Source of the DNA: Staphylococcus aureus
Lineage (GTDB): Bacteria > Bacillota > Bacilli > Staphylococcales > Staphylococcaceae
Assembly: GCF_001027105.1 (NCBI RefSeq)
Contig: NZ_CP011526.1
Span: 2,418,001 to 2,482,000, forward strand
Direction: 5' to 3'
Length of the DNA stretch: 64,000 bases
Part shown: one piece after another, positions 51,126 through 61,006 of the stretch
Layout: the number at the start of each line of letters is the position of its first letter
How positions within the stretch are numbered: position 1 is the first letter of the stretch
Notes under the pieces: generated by a model
What the model was told of the DNA's origin: nothing
Seen by the model: the letters and a program-made list of their open reading frames with translations, nothing else
Databases searched by the model: none
Translations under genes and position numbers: made by a program

Positions 51126-51244
51126 TATTACCAACGAGTTCATCGTATTCTTAATACCTATATGCTATCGTTCACAAACTTTTGTTCTTTTCTTCCAACA
51201 TACCGCCTATAATGCTCAAAAAGAAATCAGCAGTGGAACACACT

Positions 51245-51314
51245 ACGTTCCCTACCGCTTTATCATTTTCAGGCTTAAATATTTTTAAAATTTTGTGAGG
51301 AATCCGCTTAAAAA
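51245..51314. repeat. Right direct repeat flanking yefM-yoeB
   Basis: Second copy of the 70-bp repeat at 50246-50315, 999 bp away and in the same orientation. Confidence 0.85.
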
Positions 51315-51424
51315 AACTCATATCTTCAAAAAAAATGACAAAATTTAAATTTTTGAATAACATCATTTTTTAGTAAATGTTATAATTTCTTTATAATACA
51401 AATATCGAAAGAAGGCGACTGACT

Positions 51425-51880
51425 TTGAAAAAATTATGTTCATTAATTGTAGTAGCATTAGTTTGTATCATTGCATTATCAGCTTGTGGTAAAGAACAAA
51501 CCAAAACATATGAAGGTGATGTTAGTGGTAAACATGTACTAACTTCTATCACATATAAAGATGATAAAGTTTTAAAACAGTCTACAATCAACACAATTAA
51601 ATATGACGATCTAGGTATGGATAAAGACGAAGCCAAAAAGTTATTCGCCAAATCTGAAAGTATTTTCAAAGACCTTAAAGGCGTAAAATACAAAGTAGAC
51701 TATAAAGATAAAAAAGCAATTGAACACTTAGACATAGATTACACAGAAGTTGACATGAAAAAATTAAATAAACGTCTTGGTGTTTCGACTAAAGAAAATA
51801 AAGATATTAGTTTTGAAAAACTTGAAAAGCAATTAAAGCACAGAGGTTTAAAAGAAAAAGATAAAATGGACGACAAATAG
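51425..51880 (+). CDS. YehR-like (DUF1307) lipoprotein
   Basis: 151 aa. A signal peptide with lipobox LSAC (Cys about residue 21) predicts a membrane-anchored lipoprotein. The Lys/Asp-rich mature part with TYEGDVSGKHVLTSITYKDDKVLKQST fits the YehR family; function is unknown. The start codon is TTG: AAGAAGG lies 8 nt upstream and the next ATG would lose the signal peptide. A terminator follows at 51894. Confidence 0.8.
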   Translation: MKKLCSLIVVALVCIIALSACGKEQTKTYEGDVSGKHVLTSITYKDDKVLKQSTINTIKYDDLGMDKDEAKKLFAKSESIFKDLKGVKYKVDYKDKKAIEHLDIDYTEVDMKKLNKRLGVSTKENKDISFEKLEKQLKHRGLKEKDKMDDK

Positions 51881-51893
51881 TTTATAACTTAAA

Positions 51894-51953
51894 AATGCCC
51901 TCAGATAAGACTAAGGTTACAAACCTTAATTCATATTCTGAGGGCTTTAATAT
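51894..51953 (+). terminator. Terminator of YehR-like gene
   Basis: GCCCTCAGA and TCTGAGGGC arms with an inner AAGGTT-AACCTT hairpin are followed by TTTAAT. Confidence 0.75.
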
Positions 51954-52047
51954 TTGAAGTTCTTGTGTGACCAGCATCCACTACTAATATAAAATTATTT
52001 GCAGTAACGCTAAAATCCGCTGCTTTCAATTTCCCGAAATAATTAAG

Positions 52048-53625
52048 TTAACTAATGAGTTTTAATTTATAATCATGTATCGTTTGTAACTCACCATCGA
52101 CTTTTCGATATACAATATGATCAGCAGTAATTTCTGTAGGACTGGATACGCCAACAGCTGCTGCAATATTGAATAAGCCTTCATGCAAACTTGTTACATA
52201 GTTTGTGACACGATATTGCTTTTCTCCAACAATCAATGCTTTTTCTTTCTTCGCATCTGTCGTTGCAACACCTACAGGACACGTATTCATGTGACATTGT
52301 TGACTCATTATACAACCGACACTAATCATCATCCCACGTGCGATATTTACAAAATCTGCACCTAAACCTAGTGCAATCGCAATTTTATCTGGTGTCACTA
52401 ACTTACCAGATGCCGCCAATTTCACTTTATCTCGAATACCATATTTTTCTAACATGCCAGACACAATAGGTAGAGCTGTAAATAGCGGTAAGCCAACACC
52501 ATCTTGTAATTCTTGGAATGTTGCACCAGTACCACCTTCACCACCATCAATCGTAATAAAGCTTGGATACTTATCTAGTTCCACCATCGTACGTACAAGT
52601 GTTTCAATTTCTGAAACTTTGCTTACTACAATTTTGAATCCTACTGGTTTTTGACCTAATTGCTGCAACTGATCGACGAAACGAATCAAATCTTCAGCAT
52701 TATGAATAAATTCGTAACGGTTAGGTGAATTGATTGTTTTATAAGGTTCAACATTTCGGATTTTAGCAATTTCTTCGTTTACCTTTTCAGCTTCCATATG
52801 ACCACCACGAGTCTTAGCACCTTGTGCCAACTTCAGCTCAAATGCGCGTACGTTAGATAACTGTGCAACCTCTTTAAATAAACCTTCACTAAAATTACCT
52901 TCTTTATCACGAACACCAAATAAACCGGGACCAATTTGGAAAATGATATCCCCATTACCTTTTAAATGATATTCTGATAAGCCACCTTCACCTGTATTCA
53001 TCCAAGTGCCCGCTTTAGCTAGACCTTTAGATAAAGCTGTAATGGCATTTTTTCCTAAAGCGCCATAACTCATACCAGATTGTCCTACGATACGTTTTAA
53101 AATAAATGGATGTTTTAAATGTTCACCTAATTTTATTGCATGGTCATCACTTAAGTAATACGGATCAATCTTTGTCGGCACACGATATTCTTCACGACTA
53201 AATAAACGCTCATTCGCGATTTTATAAATGAATGTTGATAACAATGTTGTATTATCTACTGAAATCTCATTACGTTGCATCGGAAACATTGTGTTCTGTA
53301 TGTAAAAGCCGTCTTGATAATCTTTAGTAGTACCGAAGCTGGTCATACGAGAGTTATATTTTCCAGCCAAAACGATATTTTTATAATCATTACGTGAAAA
53401 AGGTTTCCCTTCATTATCCCCAGAAAATAAATACTGACGTAATTCCGGTCCCATTTTTTCTGAAATATATCTAATACGTGCTAGTAAAGGATAATTCCTT
53501 AATACACTATGTTGTGATTGTCTTTTATCTTTAATTAACCAAATAAGCCCGATAACAATAACCGTAAGCATGAATCCTACAACGATAATGTTAACTATAA
53601 ATTGCATGACTGTAAGAAACGTCAT
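52048..53625 (-). CDS. FMN-binding glutamate synthase-like protein (GltB2/YerD type)
   Basis: 525 aa. Two N-terminal membrane segments (about 1-40) precede a glutamate-synthase central-plus-FMN domain: GQSGMSYGALGKNAITALSKG, NTGEGGLSEYHLKGNGDIIFQIG, KLAQGAKTRGGHMEAEKV, TIDGGEGGTGATFQELQDGVGLP, and the cysteine motif CIMSQQCHMNTCPVGVATTD, which binds an Fe-S cluster. There is no glutaminase domain, so it is not a complete GOGAT; it may be an alternative amidotransfer or ammonium-linked flavoenzyme of the membrane. The start at 53625 follows GGGAGG. Confidence 0.85.
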   Translation of the reverse strand: MTFLTVMQFIVNIIVVGFMLTVIVIGLIWLIKDKRQSQHSVLRNYPLLARIRYISEKMGPELRQYLFSGDNEGKPFSRNDYKNIVLAGKYNSRMTSFGTTKDYQDGFYIQNTMFPMQRNEISVDNTTLLSTFIYKIANERLFSREEYRVPTKIDPYYLSDDHAIKLGEHLKHPFILKRIVGQSGMSYGALGKNAITALSKGLAKAGTWMNTGEGGLSEYHLKGNGDIIFQIGPGLFGVRDKEGNFSEGLFKEVAQLSNVRAFELKLAQGAKTRGGHMEAEKVNEEIAKIRNVEPYKTINSPNRYEFIHNAEDLIRFVDQLQQLGQKPVGFKIVVSKVSEIETLVRTMVELDKYPSFITIDGGEGGTGATFQELQDGVGLPLFTALPIVSGMLEKYGIRDKVKLAASGKLVTPDKIAIALGLGADFVNIARGMMISVGCIMSQQCHMNTCPVGVATTDAKKEKALIVGEKQYRVTNYVTSLHEGLFNIAAAVGVSSPTEITADHIVYRKVDGELQTIHDYKLKLIS

Positions 53626-53819
53626 TACAATACCTCCCCCCAAAATTTCAATTCAATATTTATGATACACCTTACAAAACAAAACACAATGGAAGCGCTT
53701 CATTTTATAAAACAATTTTATGATATGTTTTTCATTTTAAATTTTAATGTATAAAACATACAATACAAAGTAATATGTGCTAAAGTATCTATATAATACA
53801 ACTATTTAAGAGGTATACT

Positions 53820-54569
53820 ATGTCAAATACAAATAAACATTACATAGAAGAAGAATACGCTACCGAACAATCGCGTTTTTTCAAACGTGATATTGGATTT
53901 ATTTTCCTTTACATATTTTTGGTTAACATCTTGCCGATCATTATCGTCTTTTTAACTTTTGGGTTAGTAGCTGTATTCACTCAACAAGCTCCGTGGGGTT
54001 TCTCTTTTCCTATTTCAATGAACATTAGCTATTTACTCGCAGTTATTATTTCACTAGCTATTTTTCGTCTGATGCATGAAGATGCGTTTATTCCAATGAT
54101 ACGTTCGCAAATCGTTGCTAGTGCTAAATATAAATGGCATATTCTTATATCATTTACACTAAGTGTCGTACTCTTTTTACTTTTAAATCATTTCAATATT
54201 TTCGCACTAAATGTAGATTCCTTTACTGTCTTTGACATTTACCCGCTCATTAAAGGGTATGGTTCCATCAGTTTAATAGCTATATTTTCGTTAACCATTA
54301 TATTAAATACTTTGATTTGTCAACTTATTTTCCGTCATATTTTAATTCAAGAATTAAGCAGATTAATACCTTTAAAGATTACAATAGTATTGTCCATTAT
54401 CCTTGAAACTCTGTTCTACTATCCATACATTAATACATGGTGGGAATTCATTCCAGCATTGATACTAGCAGGTAGTGCGACTTACTTATATTTAAAATCA
54501 TACCGTAATTTTATGGTGAGCTATTTCTATCAATTAGCAGTTATACTCGTTTTGCATATTTTCATGTAA
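53820..54569 (+). CDS. Polytopic membrane protein, degenerate CPBP-like
   Basis: 249 aa, seven or eight hydrophobic segments. The C-terminal part LICQLIFRHILIQELSRL ... IVLSIILETLFYY ... WEFIPALILAGSATYLYLKS follows the layout of CPBP (CAAX protease and bacteriocin-processing) proteins. The catalytic pair of EExxxR is replaced by CQ, and the later FxxxH is not seen. It would then be a non-proteolytic relative, like staphylococcal SpdC/LyrA that modulates kinases. Assignment is by pattern only. Confidence 0.55.
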   Translation: MSNTNKHYIEEEYATEQSRFFKRDIGFIFLYIFLVNILPIIIVFLTFGLVAVFTQQAPWGFSFPISMNISYLLAVIISLAIFRLMHEDAFIPMIRSQIVASAKYKWHILISFTLSVVLFLLLNHFNIFALNVDSFTVFDIYPLIKGYGSISLIAIFSLTIILNTLICQLIFRHILIQELSRLIPLKITIVLSIILETLFYYPYINTWWEFIPALILAGSATYLYLKSYRNFMVSYFYQLAVILVLHIFM

Positions 54570-54605
54570 AATTTTTCAGAGTATTATCCATTATCCATAC
54601 ACATC

Positions 54606-54660
54606 AAAAAGCACACTTAAAAGTCAGTATCAAAACTCACTTTTAAGCGTGCTTTATTTA
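54606..54660. terminator. Convergent terminator, CPBP-like gene / cnt operon
   Basis: AAAGCACACTTAAAAGT and ACTTTTAAGCGTGCTTT (54608-54624 and 54639-54655) form a 17-bp stem with one mismatch and A/T runs on both sides. Confidence 0.78.
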
Positions 54661-54792
54661 GATATACTGTCGTTCTAAAAACGAGCCATATAGAATGTTT
54701 CATGTCCTAGCATGAAGCACATGAATCGCCATGCTCAATATACCTTTTAAAATTTAAATATTCATTAACTTAATATGCTTTAATTCACTTCA

Positions 54793-55986
54793 TTAAAGAC
54801 TACTCGCTGGACGTGGTGTTGGCTTTTTCAAGAAACTCATAATCATTATTACAATGACTAACATACCACAAATTAGATACATCCATTTAAATCCTACTAA
54901 ATCGGAAATAGGTCCCATCAATGCGCCACCTAACGATATACCTAAGTCTGCACAGGCAATAAATAAACCTAACAACATATTACGACCTACTTTTGGTAAG
55001 ACGAAGCTTAAGTATGATGTTAATGTTGGGTACACCATTGCTTGCGTCATTCCTATTAATATCGCACTACCATAGAAAATAATTGCACCTACTTGCGGAC
55101 CAAATGCCACTACAAATGACGCGATTACTAATAATGATAGTACAGATACCATATATTTAGGATGCCACATACCATCTGACGGAATGTATTTCCTTAAGTA
55201 AAATCTTGCCGCAACAACTGCGATGGCCTGTATTGTCAAAAAGATTCCCGCATTCGCGAATCCTAAACTCACTGTGTATAACGGTACAAATGTACTAACT
55301 GCACCAAATACAATCGATGCAACAATCATGATAATACCACTGTTCAACAACTCTTTATTTTTGAAAAATTGCGCAAAAACAGTTACAGCGTTAAACGGCA
55401 TTTTTTCAATCTTATCTGACGTATCGGGTTCCTGTTCAGCAAAGGTCACGCGATAGCCAAAGAATGTTGTTGTTAATGCGATAAAGATAATGACAATTGC
55501 AAATAGTGAAATATTATTTGCATTCCAAATACCTACGGCAACTAATGGTCCGATTAAGTTTGGAATCGTTGAAAATAGCGAGTACAATGATACACCTTCA
55601 GAACGATGTTCCTCTGGTAATGCATCAATAATACCTAGCTGTAAAGACATAGAAAAGAATGCCGTACACACACCTTGCATAACACGTGCTACGAAATAAC
55701 CTTCTAAGCCAGTAAAACCATAAATAATTAAAGCTATGGCATTGATAATCAAAATAATTCTTAATACTTTAATGGGACCGACACGAGCAATAATTTGTCC
55801 TGCCCATGGTCGAAATACCATTGCTGTTAACATGTATGCCCCCATAACGATACCGATAACCGTATTCGTTGCGCCTAAATCATGCCCTCGTAAAGGTATA
55901 AACACGTTTAAGATTGCATTGGCACTAAAGAACATCAATGTTAATATATATAATCTCAAAAAGGGCCAAGCCATTGCACCTTTCAT
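54793..55986 (-). CDS. cntE: Staphylopine exporter
   Basis: 397 aa MFS protein with 12 helices, last gene of the cnt operon. It exports newly made staphylopine so that it can chelate Zn, Ni, Co, Cu or Fe outside. The opening MKGAMAWPFLRLYILTLMFFSANAILNVF, the loop RPWAGQIIARVGPIK and GRNMLLGLFIACADLGISLGGAL are seen. It starts 11 nt after cntF, with AAGGAG before it. Function from the characterised cnt system; assignment here by position and family. Confidence 0.93.
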   Translation of the reverse strand: MKGAMAWPFLRLYILTLMFFSANAILNVFIPLRGHDLGATNTVIGIVMGAYMLTAMVFRPWAGQIIARVGPIKVLRIILIINAIALIIYGFTGLEGYFVARVMQGVCTAFFSMSLQLGIIDALPEEHRSEGVSLYSLFSTIPNLIGPLVAVGIWNANNISLFAIVIIFIALTTTFFGYRVTFAEQEPDTSDKIEKMPFNAVTVFAQFFKNKELLNSGIIMIVASIVFGAVSTFVPLYTVSLGFANAGIFLTIQAIAVVAARFYLRKYIPSDGMWHPKYMVSVLSLLVIASFVVAFGPQVGAIIFYGSAILIGMTQAMVYPTLTSYLSFVLPKVGRNMLLGLFIACADLGISLGGALMGPISDLVGFKWMYLICGMLVIVIMIMSFLKKPTPRPASSL

Positions 55987-55997
55987 TATCTCACTCC

Positions 55998-56747
55998 TTA
56001 GAATGATAGTTGTTTTTCTATTAATTCTCTTGTATAAGCATTGTCACTTTTATGCAATGCGCTTGTCGGAATTTGTTCTTCTATTTTTCCGTTTTTAAAA
56101 ATAATTAATTGATCACATAAATACGTGGCAGCTTGAATATCATGTGTGATAAAAATATAACTCAACTGACGCGTTTCACGTAAATGAATCAATAAATCTA
56201 ATATTTGTGTTTGAATTGACATGTCGAGTGAACTAATGGCTTCATCAAACAAAATATATTTAGGGTTAATACATATTGCACGCGCAATCGCAACACGTTG
56301 CGCCTCTCCACCTGATAACATATTAGGATATTTATCCATGTATGCCTTAGATAGACCGACTTCTTCCAACAATGTAATTGCTTGGACTTCCATAACTTCT
56401 TTAGGTTGTCCATCACATTGACACATCACTTCAAATAAGATTTCTCTAACAGTCTGAAATGGATGTAATGATGACGTATAATCTTGAAATACAGCACCAA
56501 TTTGATGACGTCTCACTTTCTTCTTATGCATCGGTTGATCATTTAAGGTTACACAACCTTTATCCGGTTTCTCAATACCTAATATCATACGACTCAACGT
56601 CGATTTACCGCTACCACTTTCTCCGATAATCGCAATCGTCGCACCGATTGGACACTCAAATGACACACCTTTCACGATAGGTGTTCGACGACGCTTAAAA
56701 ACATGTGCGCTTTGATATGACTTTTCAACATCTTTAATTTTAATCAT
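55998..56747 (-). CDS. cntF: Staphylopine-metal ABC importer ATPase (CntF)
   Basis: 249 aa, Opp-type ATPase. Walker A GESGSGKST, signature LSGGEAQR and Walker B YILFDEAISSLD. With CntD it powers CntBC import of the staphylopine-metal complex delivered by CntA. The start at 56747 is taken because GAGGGGTG sits 6 nt upstream, giving the known 249 aa; it overlaps the cntD stop by 8 nt. Confidence 0.94.
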   Translation of the reverse strand: MIKIKDVEKSYQSAHVFKRRRTPIVKGVSFECPIGATIAIIGESGSGKSTLSRMILGIEKPDKGCVTLNDQPMHKKKVRRHQIGAVFQDYTSSLHPFQTVREILFEVMCQCDGQPKEVMEVQAITLLEEVGLSKAYMDKYPNMLSGGEAQRVAIARAICINPKYILFDEAISSLDMSIQTQILDLLIHLRETRQLSYIFITHDIQAATYLCDQLIIFKNGKIEEQIPTSALHKSDNAYTRELIEKQLSF

Positions 56748-57555
56748 GTACATCACCCCTCATCACATGTTTAAAATGATCATTAATCTTCTTCTTCGTT
56801 GATAATAAATACTTCGTATAAACATGTTCTGGATGATGCAAGACTGATTCACGTGTCCCTTGTTCAATAAGCTGACCATTTTTCATCACAACAACACGGT
56901 CTGCAATCTTGTTAATAACCGTTAAATCATGTGAAATGAAAATCATCGCACAGTCAAAGTGTTTTTTAATATCTATAAATGCTTCCAGTACATCATATTG
57001 TGTAATTGTATCTAAAGCCGTTGTCGGCTCATCAGCAATGATTAACTTTGGTTTCAAAGCTAACGCTAAAGCAATCATCAATCGCTGTAACATTCCTCCT
57101 GATAACATGTAAGGGTATGATTTTAATATACGTTTAGGATCTTTCAAACTTAAATAATCCATATATTCAATCAATGTCTTTTCAATTTCTTGTGTAGACA
57201 TTGACGTATGTACTTTCATAGTCTCAAACATTTGTTTACCGACAGTAGTTGATGGGTCAAAGGCACGACTACCTTGTTGCATGACCATCGCAATGTCTTT
57301 ACCACGGTACTTTTTCAATTGCGATTCAGATAATGACAACATTGATGTACCATCAAAGATAATTTCACCTGTCACCCCGAGTCGTTCGGGATTCAAACCA
57401 ATAATCGATTTACAAGTGATTGATTTACCACTACCACTTTCTCCAATAACGCCTAAAGTTTCACCCTTAGTTAATGTAAAATTCACATCACTCACGAGTG
57501 GTTGATCTGTCCAGGTATCTGTAATCGTCAAATGTTTAACTGTTAACAATGTCAT
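56740..57555 (-). CDS. cntD: Staphylopine-metal ABC importer ATPase (CntD)
   Basis: 271 aa, Opp-type ATPase. Walker A GESGSGKSI, signature LSGGMLQR, Walker B LIIADEPTTALD, and a H-loop in FISHDLTVINK. It overlaps cntC by 4 nt (ATGA) and cntF by 8 nt, so the ATPases are made in a coupled ratio. Confidence 0.95.
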   Translation of the reverse strand: MTLLTVKHLTITDTWTDQPLVSDVNFTLTKGETLGVIGESGSGKSITCKSIIGLNPERLGVTGEIIFDGTSMLSLSESQLKKYRGKDIAMVMQQGSRAFDPSTTVGKQMFETMKVHTSMSTQEIEKTLIEYMDYLSLKDPKRILKSYPYMLSGGMLQRLMIALALALKPKLIIADEPTTALDTITQYDVLEAFIDIKKHFDCAMIFISHDLTVINKIADRVVVMKNGQLIEQGTRESVLHHPEHVYTKYLLSTKKKINDHFKHVMRGDVHD

Positions 57556-58421
57556 GATTGCACCACTCCTTTTTTCACAGAACGAAGTTTATCTTTAGAA
57601 GAGATGCGGGGATCAATAGCAATTTGTAAAGCATCGGATAAGAAGTTAAATGCCATCACTATAATCACTATGGCAATACCTGGCGCAAACATCATTTCAG
57701 GATGTGTAAACATCACTTTTCTAGCTTCGTTAAGCATCATGCCCCACTCTGCAGTAGGCGCTTTGACACCTAATCCTAAAAATGAAAAGCCAGATATTTG
57801 CAAGATCATTGAACACATCGAGCTACTAGAGATGATAGCAATATCTGCTAATGTTAATGGCATAATATGTTTGTGAATAATTTTCATATCATTCATACCG
57901 ATTGTTTTAGCAAATCTTACATGGTCAGAAGCAGTGTACTGCATAACACTTGTACGTATAACACGACAGAACCATGCCCAACGCGTCAAAATAAATGCCA
58001 TGATAATATTTTCGGCACCCATTCCAAACAATGCAATTAATGCTAACGTTACAACATAACTTGGGAATGCCAACATAACATCACACGCACGCATGATTAA
58101 GGCGTCAACAAACCCTTGGAAATATCCTGATAAGAATCCTAAAATAGATCCAATAAGTACAGAAACAAATAGCGCAACAAAGACATATAACAAACTTGGT
58201 CTAATCGCATAAATTAACCTAGTTAAAATATCTCTACCTAAATGGTCAGTACCTAGTAGATGTTGAAAACTCATGCCAGCAAATTTGTTTGCTGTATCGA
58301 TATGGTTAGGATCATAAAATGTCACAAGTGGTGCTGCTAATCCTAAAAAGACATATAATACAATAATGCCTAAAGCAATTACTGCACCTTTATCTTGTAA
58401 TAATCGTTTTAAAATTATCAT
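57552..58421 (-). CDS. cntC: Staphylopine-metal ABC importer permease (CntC)
   Basis: 289 aa, DppC/OppC type. FQHLLGTDHLGRDILTRLIYAIRPSL and the ATPase-coupling loop AKTIGMNDMKIIHKHIMPLTL (EAA-type), six helices. It forms the pore with CntB. The start shares ATGA with the cntB stop. Confidence 0.95.
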   Translation of the reverse strand: MIILKRLLQDKGAVIALGIIVLYVFLGLAAPLVTFYDPNHIDTANKFAGMSFQHLLGTDHLGRDILTRLIYAIRPSLLYVFVALFVSVLIGSILGFLSGYFQGFVDALIMRACDVMLAFPSYVVTLALIALFGMGAENIIMAFILTRWAWFCRVIRTSVMQYTASDHVRFAKTIGMNDMKIIHKHIMPLTLADIAIISSSSMCSMILQISGFSFLGLGVKAPTAEWGMMLNEARKVMFTHPEMMFAPGIAIVIIVMAFNFLSDALQIAIDPRISSKDKLRSVKKGVVQS

Positions 58422-59353
58422 CGTGCGCCCTCCCTTAATCTTGGATTTAATAGCGCATTAATGATATCTGCTAATGTATTAAATACAATAAATAATACCG
58501 CTACAATTAATACATATGCTTGAATGACTGGAAAATCGTGTTCAAGTATTGCTTTTAAACTTAATTGACCTAGTCCAGGCCATGCAAAGATATACTCGAT
58601 AACAACTAGTCCACCCATTATCATTGGTATAGACATACAAAAGATTGATACCGCAACTTGTAAAGCATTACGCAACACATGCAACATTAATGTGATAGAT
58701 TTCACACCGCTTGCTCTTAAATAAAGTACATAATCTTCATTTAATTGTTCCACCATCGAGCGTCTAACATTTCTAAAGTAAATACCAGCATAGGCAATCG
58801 TAATAACGATCACTGGCAATATGTAACTTTCTGGACCTGTTAATCCAGAAGTCGGCAATATGTTTAACTTCACTGAAACGTAAATAATAAGTATTGAAGC
58901 TATCCAATATGATGGTAATGCAGTTAGAAAGAAAGCCACTGAACGTATCGCACGATCAGTGAACTTTCCTCTTTTTAATGCACTAACTACACCTAAAATA
59001 ATTGATGTAATCATCACCATAACACTTGAAATTATTGTTAATTTCAATGTATTCATAAATGCTGGACCAATACGTTCAGCAACTGGGTCACCTGTAATGT
59101 AGCTTGTACCAAAATTAAATTGCATCGCTTCAAGTAACCAATTTTTATATTGAATTAATAATGGATCATTGAAACCGTACTTCTCATTCGTTTCTGCAAT
59201 CAACTCTGGTGTTACATTTGGCGTCCCTTGTGCATGTAAAATTGTCACAGCTGGATTTTCATTTGTAATATACGTCAATAGAAATGTCATAAAACTTACT
59301 ACAATCATCAATGGAAACATGAGCGCAATACGTTTTAAGATAAATTTGAACAT
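58418..59353 (-). CDS. cntB: Staphylopine-metal ABC importer permease (CntB)
   Basis: 311 aa, DppB/OppB type. The N-terminal FKFILKRIALMFPLMIVVSFMTFLL helix, the extracellular loop NPAVTILHAQGTPN, and LRASGVKSITLMLHVLRNAL as EAA loop are clear. It starts 12 nt after cntA. Paired with CntC. Confidence 0.95.
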   Translation of the reverse strand: MFKFILKRIALMFPLMIVVSFMTFLLTYITNENPAVTILHAQGTPNVTPELIAETNEKYGFNDPLLIQYKNWLLEAMQFNFGTSYITGDPVAERIGPAFMNTLKLTIISSVMVMITSIILGVVSALKRGKFTDRAIRSVAFFLTALPSYWIASILIIYVSVKLNILPTSGLTGPESYILPVIVITIAYAGIYFRNVRRSMVEQLNEDYVLYLRASGVKSITLMLHVLRNALQVAVSIFCMSIPMIMGGLVVIEYIFAWPGLGQLSLKAILEHDFPVIQAYVLIVAVLFIVFNTLADIINALLNPRLREGAR

Positions 59354-59365
59354 CTAATTGCTCCT

Positions 59366-60964
59366 TTATTTATACTGCATTTCATTGAATGGTAATTCAT
59401 ACTGTGATTGTGTGAATGATACTTTTTCTAAATCTTTTGGTGCAACAACTGTCATACTACCGTGTGAAATAGGGATAAAGATACCTTCATCATCAATTTG
59501 TTTCAAAATGTTTTTATAAGCGTCTGAACGCTCTTTACCGTTTTGGATTTTAAATGCGTCATCAATGCTGTTGTATATTTTATCTTTGTTCTCAATGCCT
59601 GATGTTGCACTTTCATAACCATTTTTCGCTTTAAATGCTGCAATAGTACTTTGTGGATCGTACAATAATCCCCAAGTTTGGTTGAACATTAAGTCATAAT
59701 CACCAGAAGTACGACGTTCAGCAATTTTATCTGATGTTTCGCCATTGATGTTTAACTTAATACCCATTTTCTTAAATTCTGCTTGTAAGTATTCTGCTTG
59801 TTCTTTTTGACTTGAAGAACCTTTGTCATAGTACATTGCCATTTCAAGGTTTTTACCATCTTTTTGACGAACATCGCTGTCTTTACCTTTCTTCCAACCA
59901 GCTTCATCTAATAATGATTCTGCTTTTTTAAGGTCATACTTACGTGTTGGCATATCGAAATTAATGTCTGTTACATTTTTCGCAAATAATTGAGTTGCTG
60001 GTTTTTCTTGACCATCTAAAATTTCTTTGGCAATTTTATCTCTGTTTACCATATGACCAATCGCTTGTCTGACTGTTTTGTCACTCACAGCGTTATCTTT
60101 TTTACCAGAATTGACAACTAACATTTTCGTATTCATAGGTTGACTACGCTTAACTTGATAGTCACCTGTATCTTTCAATTGTTTTAAAGAGTCTTTGTCT
60201 AAGCTATCTGTACCTCTATCATCTGTGAAGGCAAAGTTCGTTTCACCTTTTTTCATTGATAGGAATGCTGTTTCACCAGCAGGCATTACTTTTGCTTGTA
60301 CTTTGTTAAGTTTAGACTTTTCGCCCCAGTATTGATCATTTTTGTTAAAGTCTGCAGACTCATCTTTTTTGTGTTCACCTAATTTAAATGGACCAGTACC
60401 ATCGAACTTTTTAACGCCATCTTTTGTTGTACCGTTTTTAAAGTCTTTTGGAGACACAAATACATATGGACGAGGCATCGCTAATTCAGCCAATGCAGGT
60501 TGATATGCTTCTTTCAAATTCAATTCAACCGTGTACTTATCTTTAACTTTAACATTGTCAATTAATGTCGAAATCTTTAACCAAGAATGCAATTTTTTGT
60601 TTTCTTGAACTGCGTCAATATTTTTCTTAACTGCGTCAGCATCAAATGGCGTACCATCATGGAATTTAACGTCATCTCTCAAATGGAACGTGTATGTCTT
60701 CCCATCTTCAGACACATCCCACTTTTTAGCTAGTAAAGGCTTAATACCATCTTTCGTGTTACGTACAAGCGGCTCGTATATCATACTTTCAGCAGACATT
60801 GATCCACCGTAAACATGCGGATTCATATCACCGATATCTTTAACCGTCGTATACGTTAATTGCTTGTTTTCTTTTTTCTCCTCTAAACCTTTATTACCGC
60901 CACAACCAGTTAAAATTAGCCCTGATGCAAGTAACATTGCACTCATTTTAGTTAGTTTTCTCAT
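59366..60964 (-). CDS. cntA: Staphylopine-metal binding lipoprotein (CntA)
   Basis: 532 aa, OppA/NikA-type binding protein. The lipobox is LTGC, with Cys at about residue 21 (LILTGCGG). The mature protein carries DIGDMNPHVYGG, YEPLVRNTKDGIKPLLAKKWDVSEDGKTYTF, VKFHDGTPFDADAVKKN and the C-terminal ISHGSMTVV. It captures extracellular staphylopine-metal. It has its own promoter with a Zur/Fur-like box (61007-61061), separating it from cntKLM. Confidence 0.96.
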   Translation of the reverse strand: MRKLTKMSAMLLASGLILTGCGGNKGLEEKKENKQLTYTTVKDIGDMNPHVYGGSMSAESMIYEPLVRNTKDGIKPLLAKKWDVSEDGKTYTFHLRDDVKFHDGTPFDADAVKKNIDAVQENKKLHSWLKISTLIDNVKVKDKYTVELNLKEAYQPALAELAMPRPYVFVSPKDFKNGTTKDGVKKFDGTGPFKLGEHKKDESADFNKNDQYWGEKSKLNKVQAKVMPAGETAFLSMKKGETNFAFTDDRGTDSLDKDSLKQLKDTGDYQVKRSQPMNTKMLVVNSGKKDNAVSDKTVRQAIGHMVNRDKIAKEILDGQEKPATQLFAKNVTDINFDMPTRKYDLKKAESLLDEAGWKKGKDSDVRQKDGKNLEMAMYYDKGSSSQKEQAEYLQAEFKKMGIKLNINGETSDKIAERRTSGDYDLMFNQTWGLLYDPQSTIAAFKAKNGYESATSGIENKDKIYNSIDDAFKIQNGKERSDAYKNILKQIDDEGIFIPISHGSMTVVAPKDLEKVSFTQSQYELPFNEMQYK

Positions 60965-61006
60965 TTGCTTTTCCTCTTTCTAAATTGATAAGTTGCATTA
61001 CTTAAT

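Larger units (their letters stand above)
51067..51424. other. yefM upstream region to YehR-like gene
   Basis: It holds the yefM promoter/operator and the right copy of the 70-bp repeat. No gene is supported. Confidence 0.65.

Noticed and set aside
51022..51288. 88-codon + strand frame across the yefM promoter and right repeat
   Set aside because: Runs through a strong opposite-strand promoter and a repeat; no ribosome site.
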